From Epiperipatus broadwayi (lineage: Eukaryota > Onychophora > Udeonychophora > Euonychophora > Peripatidae), in assembly GCA_028023455.1 (NCBI GenBank), contig JAQFVV010000021.1, forward strand, positions 4,244,853-4,308,852: a DNA stretch of 64,000 nt, written 5' to 3'. Position numbers and translations under genes: made by a program. Under the pieces are notes generated by a model. It was given only the letters and a program-made list of their open reading frames with translations. It was not told the origin of the DNA and did not search any database. Below are positions 55,960-64,000 of the stretch, piece by piece. Position 1 is the stretch's first letter. The number at the start of each line of letters is the position of its first letter.

Positions 55960-56485
55960 TTCAGAAAAGCTTGTTAAGAGCTATTCACACTAAACTGTCC
56001 AATCTTTTTGATTATAGTTCTGTGTTTGAAGTCACATTCAATAGTTATTTGGTGTAACTTGAAATGTTAGCCTTTCTTATCTGTTTCAAATTTACATAAG
56101 TGCTGATTTCTATATAAAAAGGCATGCCTCTGACTTCAAGTGGTTTGGTGATCATTCAATAATTAAGATGTGGCACTTTCTTTGTCTTAACAAATCCAGA
56201 TATTTCACTTCTTGCACTTCATTCTCCCATGTAGTGTTAAGGGTTAATTTTGTCATTAGCTGCAAGTCATTTTGAATACACACGATTGCGCATCTCTGGA
56301 CTGCTACAAACACATCACATATCGAATGTATATAATTCCAGGAATCTGATCATTGTATTTAGACACAATTTGTTTTTTGAAGTAGTTAAAGAAAATACTT
56401 GAAAGTATTCCTCTTAAAGGAAGACTCATAGGCCAACTGTTTGTCATGCCATACCATTTACCTTCCAAAAACTGTGAAAATGTGG
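55960..56485. other. Stretch with no recognised feature
   Basis: No gene or repeat recognised by eye. Confidence 0.35.
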
Positions 56486-56489
56486 TTGT

Positions 56490-56845
56490 CTAGCCAAGCT
56501 AGAAATGCCTTTTATCTGATAACTCTTGCAACCTTTCCTAAATTTAGAAACTTCTACCCTATTTCAAAATATAGATGAATTAAATAATATCCATTTGCTT
56601 TTATTCTCTTAGCTTTTAATTTTAATTCACAAAATACTTTTTGCAAAAACTGCTGTAAAACTTTTGGAGATTTGGAGTCACCATCATATACCCTTCTCAG
56701 CATTAATCTTAGTATCACCATATAATCTAATCACTGTTGCTACATTTTAATAAATAATTTTCAGATTACATCATTATTCTGGGACTAGATCTTGATGAGC
56801 CTATGCTCTATTATTATATAATAAATATTTATTTTATAATGTCAC
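56490..56845 (-). pseudogene. RTE-like reverse transcriptase relic, minus strand
   Basis: The minus strand from 56845 down parallels copy 2 at 41770-42060: VLDHQ region, ATVIRLYGDTKINAEKG, GDSKSPKVLQQFLQ (motif B area) and ELKLKAKRIKANG. Motif C is lost in decayed sequence near 56560. It may belong with the relic at 55.2-55.6 kb. Confidence 0.7.
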
Positions 56846-56859
56846 TGCTCTTCTATGGT

Positions 56860-56970
56860 AGAGAGTATTGGAAAGAGGTTTGCTCTTTAAGTCCATCATT
56901 TAGCAACAGATTGTATGGAAAGAATTGAGTTAGAAAAACAAATGATTGCATTTGAAATATGGATTAAATA
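56860..56970 (+). pseudogene. Weak RTE-like C-terminal fragment
   Basis: CTTCTATGGTAGAGAGTATT and TGTATGGAAAGAATT resemble the YGSETW and MERCMLG regions of RTE copies. Low certainty. Confidence 0.3.
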
Positions 56971-57054
56971 ACTATATAGAAAATTATGATGAACAATGGA
57001 CTAGAATCATTTTTAGTTGAATAATATAAGATATCTTTTGTTATAACTTATGTT

Positions 57055-57330
57055 ATTCAAGTAAAATGGAAAGAATAAACAGGGCATTACTGACATCATT
57101 GAAAGAATTAAGAGACTGATGTGGAGTTGGGCTGGACATATTGTTAAAAGTGATGATAATAGATGGACAATTCAAATCTTTAAATTGGATTCCAAGAAAT
57201 TGTAAAACACCCAGAAAGAGACCACATGTGAGATGGAGGTGATGCTGTGAAGAGATTGGGAAAAATGAATGGACCTTGGACAGATTGCCATTCTGCAGTG
57301 GATCAATAATGGTTAAAAATGGTGATCATA
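57055..57330 (+). pseudogene. RTE-like LINE, 3' end fragment (copy 5)
   Basis: Reads TDIIERIKRLMWSWAGHIVKSDDNRWT in nearly one frame, then CKTPRKRPHVRWR, ending CAGTGGATCAATAATGGTTA. 5'-truncated. Confidence 0.78.
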
Positions 57331-57690
57331 ATGAACATAAGATATAAAGCATCATCATCAAAATCTAATTTCAAAAGAAGTCTGTTGGATCATTATTAAA
57401 AATAAAGGTGGATTTGTGAGCATAACTACCATATAGCAATGGTAGATGAAGTGTAGGAACCTTACTTTATTAAGACCCATGAATAGATGCAGTACTACAT
57501 GTTCCCAAAAAAATTTTTGTTTAAGGATGCAAAGAATTTAACTGTAGTATTGCTTGTGATGGATCATTTTGAAGGAATATTGGAGGTAAGTCTGTTTACT
57601 GCAAATCATTTTTATATATAATGTTTGAACAGATTAGTGGCAGATTTAAGAACTAATAACTATTCATCACATGATCACATTTCTTATGCT
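57331..57690. other. Stretch with no recognised feature
   Basis: One short coding-like patch at 57530-57585 ends in a good splice-donor-like GGAGGTAAGT, but it has no family match and several stops upstream. Confidence 0.3.
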
Positions 57691-57699
57691 TGCTCATAA

Positions 57700-58375
57700 C
57701 TGTTATTAACACATGCAAAACTCTCCATACAGTAGTGCCACTCAGTGTCAGCCAGAGTAATCAATGGATGCCAGAAGACGTGCATAAAATCCCCATCAGT
57801 AGGCACTAGATAGGTATTTTATGCACAAGCCTTCTGGCATCCATTGATTACTCTATTTTGCACTGAATGGCACGACTGTATGGAGAGTTTTGCCTGTTTA
57901 ATAACAGTTATGAGCAAGCATAAGAAATAGTGATCATGTGATGTTTGGTGGTTTAATACCAATCCTGCCTAATAGGATAATGGTGGTTATGATTATTAAA
58001 GAACCAAAAGACACCAAAATGTATGGGTACTGAACTGAATTCAGACCCATATGACAATATAAGCTAATGAGCTTGGATTGAAAATATTATTGTATTTTCA
58101 ATTTAAGACTCATAGTTTTGTAGTTAAGTAGAAATTAAAAATGGCTGCTGGAGGGTTGCATTAGATCCTAAGAACTAGGTGCAGAGCTCACAGATCCCAA
58201 TCTCATCACTGACGAAGGTCACAAGCCAGAAACTAGTCTGAGGATATTGGATGAGTAGGCACTAGATGGGGATTTTATGCACAAATCTTCTGGCATCCAT
58301 TGATTTCTCTGGCTGGCACTGAGTGGCGTTATTGTATGGAGAGTTTTGCCTGTGTTAATAACTATTCAGTTAATT
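57700..58375. repeat. Family A cluster: short antisense piece, then 1.3 sense units
   Basis: Antisense 57700-57797, then sense from 57798. The sense strand repeats after 456 bp (AGTAGGCACTAGAT at 57798 and 58254). The full unit carries the hammerhead at 58203-58244. Bounded by TAATAACT words. Confidence 0.78.
58203..58244 (+). ncRNA. Hammerhead ribozyme, family A, core intact
   Basis: Stem I UCAUCA/UGAGGA (one A.G mismatch), CUGACGA at 58209-58215, stem II GGU/GCC with loop CACAA (one G-U), GAAAC at 58229-58233, 2-nt loop UA, GUC at 58236-58238, cut predicted after C58238. The base of stem II is A.A as in the other A copies. Confidence 0.68.
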
Positions 58376-58379
58376 ATAA

Positions 58380-59600
58380 TCAGTACGTGTGTATGTTAAA
58401 AATTAATAGTAAATTTTGTTTAAAACTTGTAAGAAAAAAAAAAAGATTAACATTTTTAAAATAAATGCTGAGTAAGTGGCACGCAAGCTAAATTTTGTAG
58501 TTATTCATTATTGCTCATAATCATACTTTAAAAATAAATCTAATAATTTTATCTTTTTTTTTAATATCCGGACTTAAATTTCAATAATTTTTTTGATATG
58601 ACAGATGTAACTTGTGACTGAATTTAACAATTTAGTTATTATAGTATCAACTCATACAGTATATAATTCAAAGAACATTATTGATTGATTATATAAAACA
58701 TGCACACAAAGCAATCTTTACAAGCAAAATTTATTAAATTTAACATTTAAAAATAGTAATAAATTTCAGTTAATAGATTAAAATCAATTATAGCCGTAAT
58801 AAATACTTTTATGAATAAAAAATTTAAACTATTACAATATCATATGGATTATAAATAGATCAAAATTATACATTTATTAATATCGTTAATAATAATTAAT
58901 TTTTTTAAAAGTGCAAGATAATAGTTTTATAAATGTTCAAATACAGTTCTAAAAATATTTTAAATGATTTTGTAATTAAAAATTAAAACATGCATAAAAC
59001 TTTTATTTAAAAAAGTTATTATAAAATTACAATAAATTAAATAAATAAAAGAAATGAGAAATTAATATTTTATAATTTTTATATAAACAAAGTTCGTAGT
59101 AACTCGGCAATAACTAATAATACAATATTTACAAAATTAAAGAATTATAAAAGTTTTCTTTTACAATAACTAATATTAAAAATCAATGACATATATACTT
59201 TTTTTTTTTTACTTTCTTTTATTATTGTTACTATTTATATATAGACAATTATTTTTTTTGGATTATACAAATACCTACAATTTCACAGTAACTAACCTCC
59301 ACGTATGGCCCTATATGGTAAAATACACTGGAGAGTGTCGGTTTCTGGGTCTCAATTTCAGGAATCATTGTTTCATTTCTGACACTTCCTGAGTTCGAAC
59401 CGTTTATGAATGCTTGAGAAATAAATATATACTCATTCTAATTAGCATTGGTTATACTTTTATTTTCTATTACTGTGAAGTAATTATATTAAACTCTTAA
59501 GTATCTGCCTAGTGAATATCTCATCTTCTTTACCCTATTATATAAACTTAATCTTGAAAAATCAGTAAATTCTAGATGATAATTCTATTGTACCACATTC
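58380..59600. other. Very AT-rich stretch, nothing firm
   Basis: At 59389-59401 a GAGTTCGAACCG word matches a tRNA B box, but no A box or tRNA fold is visible upstream, so I do not call a gene. Confidence 0.35.
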
Positions 59601-59603
59601 CCC

Positions 59604-59643
59604 TCCCCAAGAGTTTCTACTTCAGCTCCTTCATCAGTGAAGA
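59604..59643 (-). ncRNA. Hammerhead-like relic, distant relative of family A
   Basis: Minus strand: UCUUCA, CUGAUGA, 13 nt, GAAAC, then CUUGGGGA. The spacing between CUGAUGA and GAAAC equals family A, but stem II does not pair well and GUC is lost. Confidence 0.4.
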
Positions 59644-59649
59644 CTTAAT

Positions 59650-60440
59650 TCAAAGTTGTAATAAATGAACATATATATTTGACAATCATCTTTAAATTGA
59701 TTATACTATTAAGCTAAGTCCATATATCAAAAATGAGATTAGGGGTGAGAAATATAAGTAATAATGTCACTTAGTATCCACTGATTACTCAAGATTATAG
59801 TAAAGGCTTTAAAATAAAGTGGAAAGAAATGCTTCCAAAATATATGTTAAAAATAAGATGAAAAAATGATGTAATATTTTTGGTATTATTTAATATTTCT
59901 TTTAGGCATGAATCAGGTATCTCTGCACTCATGTCAACCAGGCTATTCCCATGGATGAGATAGTGTGGCAATTATCTCATGCTCTATTAAAATAGTGAGA
60001 AAATGAGACATTATATGAAAATATATATCTTTTATTTATATTTAACATACTTTTTTGCATATTATATTCATTGATTTATTTAGTAGATTATTTTAAGTCA
60101 GCTTTTCAATGATTTTAAAATGCACATTTTTAAGTCTTGCATCAAGCACCAAAATTGATTTGTCAGCTCTTGCAAGATATTTCACATAGAAAGAAGTGAA
60201 AAAGATAACCAAAATATAACACAAAGACATTGTAATTATAGGCAGACTCAAGTAAACAAAAGATTTAAAGAACTTGATAAACACAATTTAACAAACACCC
60301 ATATAATAACAAAATTATTATTATTATTCGTTTAAAATTTATATTTGAAACACACTAGAAAGACAAACTCGCTGTATGCCTAAGAAGTGCCTTTGTGCAA
60401 GGTAAATTTTAGTGCCCCCTCCCATTTTATGAAATAAAAT
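59650..60440. other. AT-rich stretch, nothing recognised
   Basis: No gene or repeat recognised by eye. Confidence 0.35.
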
Positions 60441-60444
60441 TTAA

Positions 60445-61135
60445 TATAGGGTATATGAGCGCAGACTTTCACACCACCCACCTCTCTCCACTCTATCTAA
60501 TAACACTGATACACCTAAACACATATATGCTGAAAAGATAAATAATCACCAATATACGTATTTTATGCTAAACCAGCAATCATCAGTTGGTCCAGACTAT
60601 CATCTTTACACACATATACAGTATAAGTGCTCAGATATATATTAAGATAGACTATCCTCATAGTTTAATGGACAGGCTTCAATCCACTCCACACTCCAAC
60701 TCTTCAACCGTCCATCCAATTGAAAATCTGATGATGGAATGCTCAAAGGCCACCCTGAGACCGAGATTATTGTCACACCCATGTTGACCTAAGGTCAATA
60801 TGAACCCCACATGTACAGGATATAATCCATTTAATACATATGCAAGGATGGGCAGACATCTCTATAATGTAATAACTGAAACACAGGCTTGTTATATACC
60901 TGTGGCTATATATATGTAATATAGGGTATATGAGCACGGACTTTCACACCACCCACCTCTCTCCACTCTATATAATAACACTGATACACCTAAACACATA
61001 TATGCTGAAAAGATAAATAATCACCAATATACGTATTTCATGCTAAATCAGCAATCATCAGTTGGTCCAGACTATCATCTTTACACACATATACAGTATA
61101 AGTGCTCAGATATATATTAAGATAGACTTTCCTAA
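60445..61135 (-). repeat. Family C tandem, antisense, 1.4 units
   Basis: Units begin near 60448 and 60925 (period about 475 bp), each with a ribozyme. The one at 60591-60548 has AAAA for GAAA; otherwise it equals the best copy. The second is intact. No inverted partner. Confidence 0.8.
61023..61066 (-). ncRNA. Hammerhead ribozyme, family C, core intact
   Basis: Minus strand: stem I ACCAA/UUGGU, CUGAUGA, stem II UGCU/AGCA (loop GAUUU, U-U at the base), GAAA, stem III AUA/UAU with loop CG, AUA triplet; cut predicted between 61028 and 61027. Confidence 0.75.
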
Positions 61136-61559
61136 TAAAATTTATAAATTAAAAGACTTTTTTTTTCAGCACTTTTACAAAAAATTCTTGAAAATATAGC
61201 TTTAGTCATTTAACATGTTCAGTAAATACCATACATGTTTTATTCATTTATTTCTATAAAATAAACATGGAGAATAACACATATGCTAAAATAAGATATA
61301 TTAATGTTTAAAAAAATAATTTTTGAAATTCGAGGCATAGCCAATTGTCACAATAGGTAAAGTATTCCTGTCATATTTAAAAAAAATTTACACTCTGGAT
61401 GTATTTCTAACAATGAGGTTTCCAAAATGCCAATATTTTTATTTTCATATAAATTTTATTAATTGTCTTAGTGTCTTGGCACCCCTGTGAGGAGGTGCCT
61501 TTGTGCCCACACAACCTCACCTGCATACAGTAATTCTAAGTAAATATATATATTAAGTG
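61136..61559. other. AT-rich stretch, nothing recognised
   Basis: No gene or repeat recognised by eye. Confidence 0.35.
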
Positions 61560-61564
61560 TAATA

Positions 61565-61755
61565 ATACTCAAGGCTAAATGAGTTTGTAAGTAATCATTA
61601 AAAACTAGTCAACACTTAGACAATTCTAACATCAATAACAATCAACAAATTTAAACTGTTGTCAAGGCAACCTCCTTTATGTTAAAAGGAGGTTGCTTGA
61701 CAATAGTTTGAATTTGTTGGTTGTTATTGATATTGGGATTATTTAAGAATTAACT
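61565..61755. mobile_element. Family P palindrome
   Basis: Arms mirror around about 61682: CTGTTGTCAAGGCAACCTCC on the left, GGAGGTTGCTTGACAATAG on the right, extending outward through TCAATAACAATCAACAAA. Fragments of the left side occur at 12635-12712 and 13264-13345. No ribozyme seen. Confidence 0.7.
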
Positions 61756-61759
61756 GTTT

Positions 61760-62047
61760 TTTAATGATATATATAAACTGAATATATTACAAATCGCCCA
61801 CACAATCATTATGAAGTTCCAGCAAATGCCCTCTGTGAATAAATGTAAAGTCTGAGCGTTATATTTGTTCACAGAAGGTTTTTTCTGGAATTTCATAGTA
61901 ATCGGATAGATATTTTGTAATATTTTCTATTTAATTTTAGCTACCTATATGCATTAGAATATTTTCTTAAATAAATTGAATGTATATAATAAAATCATTA
62001 AGGTAAGTGAGTGCAAAATGACAGCAAAATGTTTTCATTGTTTTTAT
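61760..62047. other. Stretch with no recognised feature
   Basis: No gene or repeat recognised by eye. Confidence 0.35.
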
Positions 62048-62086
<39 letters not shown>

Positions 62087-62087
62087 G
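62048..62087. repeat. (AC)n(AT)n compound microsatellite
   Basis: About 20 bp of AC followed by about 18 bp of AT. Confidence 0.92.
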
Positions 62088-62254
62088 TTTATATATGGTA
62101 ATTTATGAAATACCTTCCTTATATATAAGACTTATGAAAATAGATGCTAGTCATATAAAATAAAGTTTATATCTTAAATATATAATAATTAATATCAAAT
62201 CAAGTATATATTTCATTTCTGGTAATAAATTTTAGCCTCATTTAATGTATATAA

Positions 62255-62640
62255 TAGAATAGAAATACAGAGACTTCAGACCACTCAAGGAAGTATGGAG
62301 AGCTGCATGTTAGGAGTAACAAGAAGAGTTTGAAAATGCAATATATGGGTAAGAGAACAAACAGGTATTGCTGACATTGAAAAAATTAAAAGACTAAAGT
62401 GGAATTGGGCTGAACATATTGCTAGAAGAGATGATAATAGATAGACAATTAAAATTATAAATTGGATCCCAAGAGATTGTAAAAGACCCAGAAAGAGACC
62501 CCATGTGAGATGGATGGATGAAATAAGAAAGTGTGTAGGGGTGATGTGGATAAGATGTGCTAGAGATAGGAGAAAATGGATTGAACTTATGGAGTCCTTC
62601 ATCCTACAGTGGATTGATAATAGTTATTGATCATGATGGT
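62255..62640 (+). pseudogene. RTE-like LINE, 3' end fragment (copy 6)
   Basis: Reads EIQRLQTTQGSMESCMLGV, then IKRLKWNWAEHIARRDDNR, RDCKRPRKRPHVRWMDEIRK and the end FILQWIDNSY, largely in frame. It is the best-preserved C terminus of this family here. 5'-truncated. Confidence 0.8.
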
Positions 62641-62644
62641 GATA

Positions 62645-63308
62645 TATGGCAATACAAAAATTCGGAACATGTAATTCTTCTATTCAAGGGGGGAAAAATC
62701 AACATTTCTTGAAAAATAATGTCAAAAATTACAATATCACTTTTTTGCAATGTTGTAAGATAATGTCATATTACTATATAAATAGATGTATGAATAAGTG
62801 GATATTTAAATGACTAAATAAATAGATGAACAGTTTAATAGACATTCAAAAAATGGATTCATTGAAAGAAAGATACTTAAGTAACTGGATAATCAGAAAA
62901 GTGGTAGGCCAGAGATTTTAACCTACATACATACACATGTATAAAACTGAATAAGTTACACATTAGAAATATACTATAATGGTACAAATATTATCAAAAT
63001 CGTAACTACTTTACAGTTTAGCACTGCTTTTGACCAGACCTGTCATATTTCTGGCATAGAGATAGGTATATGGGAGAATGAACTTGTAATTATAGGTTAA
63101 TCAATATGCAATTTTATAAATTTACATATACTTGAGTGAAAATGCAATGCATGAGTGTTTTATATTTATTATGGGGGGGGGGGTTGAGTGTTGTTTGTAA
63201 TAAACCAATGTCTGAAGAGTAGCCTTTCTCTATTTATTGAATCACAAATGAATAAGAAAAAAATAAATAAATAAAAAGAAGGTACAAATAAATAATATAT
63301 AATTTAGT
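62645..63308. other. AT-rich stretch, nothing recognised
   Basis: G-run at 63173-63183; otherwise nothing recognised. Confidence 0.35.
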
Positions 63309-63778
63309 CATGTGATGTGATGTATTATGGCTTCTCCTTAAACGAAGTCAAGAATATCTCAGCAATTATGTCCAGATAAACCTGTTAGCCACTTTATTTT
63401 ACATTCCCCACTCTAAATTTACCCTTGATCTGCTCTATCCCATTTCCACAACATAATCTTTGTCAACTCTATAACCTTTATATCTACCCCCCCCATCTTT
63501 TCCCAAACCCAGCATAAAAACCAATAATTCACTTTCTGTATAATCACTCTTTTCATATTTATTTTTCCACAACTTCATTATATGTACCCTTTCTGTTTTC
63601 AAACATTTACATTCAATTAACAAACGCCTAATATTTTCTATTTCTTCCTTACATAATTTACAAAATAAATCACCCATATTTTTCCATTTATATGTATATT
63701 CTTTTGTAGCTAAAGATCCCATTCGAGCCTTAAACAATAAACTACTTTCCTTACTATTATCATATATTAACTCACAAT
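63309..63778 (-). pseudogene. LINE-2 C-terminal domain and 3' tail
   Basis: Minus-strand open frame from about 63775 to 63435 (the ATG at 63797 lies in the adjoining family A repeat and is not the real start). Motifs: LLFKARMGSLATKEYTYKW, FCKLCKEEIENIRRLLIECK with Cys-x-x-Cys and a downstream Cys, and LVFMLGLGK. Many LINE polymerases end in such a Cys/His cluster preceded by a (F)K.R.G sequence. It is followed by the 3' tail (63421-63309) shared with 866-985. Only the last ~110 residues of the protein remain. Confidence 0.75.
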
Positions 63779-63779
63779 C

Positions 63780-64000
63780 TCCATGCAGTAGTGCCACCTA
63801 GTGCAATCCATAATTATCAATGGATACAAAAAGTCATGTATAAAATCGCTATCTAATGCCTAATCATCCAATATTCTTAAACTAGTTTCTAGCTTGTAGC
63901 TTTCATCAGTGAGGAACCTTATATCTGAGAATACTCCACCTAGATCTTAGGGATCTAATACAATCCTCCAGCAGCCATTATTTATCATTTTAGTTAACTA
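63780..64000 (-). repeat. Family A unit, antisense, runs off the window end
   Basis: Begins with the CCATGCAGTAGTGCC end word and continues through the ribozyme to ATCTTAGGGATCTAATAC and AGCAGCCATTATTTATC. It abuts the LINE-2 fragment. Confidence 0.75.
63874..63915 (-). ncRNA. Hammerhead ribozyme, family A, core kept, stem I weak
   Basis: Minus strand: UCCUCA, CUGAUGA, stem II AGC/GCU with loop UACAA, GAAAC, loop UA, GUU triplet (allowed but poor), then UAAGAA, which pairs badly with UCCUCA. Probably inactive. Confidence 0.5.

Noticed and set aside
57530-57600. Coding-like patch ending in a good splice donor (GGAGGTAAGT)
   Set aside because: Stops surround it and no protein family is recognisable; a lone donor-like word is common by chance.
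59389-59401. GAGTTCGAACCG resembling a tRNA T-arm or B box
   Set aside because: No acceptor, D or anticodon arms and no A box at a suitable distance.
63780-63797. ATG of the minus-strand ORF at 63797 as a gene start
   Set aside because: The first codons lie in the adjoining family A repeat; the LINE coding homology begins inside.

Overview
This is AT-rich eukaryotic (animal) DNA with no recognisable host gene. No ORF resembles a cellular protein and I see no rRNA, tRNA gene or CRISPR. What can be read is transposable-element sequence at several ages: RTE-like LINEs, a second LINE with a Cys-rich C terminus, Penelope-like elements (PLEs) with GIY-YIG endonuclease relics, a tRNA-derived SINE, a hAT element and several inverted-repeat (MITE-like) elements. 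The mix suggests an invertebrate, but the sequence alone does not fix the species.

The most striking content is a set of dispersed, partly tandem, partly inverted repeat families that carry hammerhead-ribozyme (HHR) cores. I name them locally. A: ~456-bp unit, cleavage triplet GUC. B: ~415-bp unit, GUC. C: ~470-bp unit, AUA triplet at the base of a 3-bp stem III. D: one inverted repeat near 31.6 kb. E: ~380-bp unit, related to C. F: the 3' tail of a GIY-YIG PLE, with tRNA-like boxes and an HHR-like core. G: a long inverted repeat directly behind another GIY-YIG PLE relic. Several A, B, C and D copies keep every core residue with pairable stems I-III, arranged as type I hammerheads with very short stem III, as known for PLEs. 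Nearly all inverted pairs are divergent (ribozyme sense strands point away from the junction).

Layout. 0-1 kb: decayed LINE-2. 1.6-2.7 kb: TIR element holding a SINE. 3-4 kb: SINE and family C. 4.0-7.25 kb: RTE copy 1. 9.2-10.2 kb: family A pair and a TIR element. 12.9-13.9 kb: family C, RTE 3' end, (TA)n. 15.3-16 kb: family A. 18-25.3 kb: SINEs, MITE, family F. 26-34.9 kb: families A, C, D, E. 35.6-38.1 kb: two PLE 3' ends in a row (F, then G). 38.4-42.7 kb: RTE copy 2, interrupted by a full SINE, a 5'-truncated PLE with an open GIY-YIG frame, and a truncated SINE. 44.5-47.1 kb: family F PLE ends and a hAT with 8-bp target duplication. 47.6-48.6 kb: family A. 50.2-54.4 kb: family B, with a family C cluster nested in a B copy at its (AAT)n tract. 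55-57.3 kb: RTE relics. 57.7-58.4 kb: family A. 60.4-62.6 kb: family C tandem, palindrome, RTE 3' end. 63.3-64 kb: LINE-2 C terminus and family A.

There is no operon-like cooperation. The functional logic is retroelement biology: RTE and PLE enzymes for mobilisation, SINEs with A-rich tails and target duplications, and self-cleaving RNA motifs in PLE-type ends. Stretches described as empty are AT-rich DNA in which I found no gene or repeat by eye; a repeat library search would find more.
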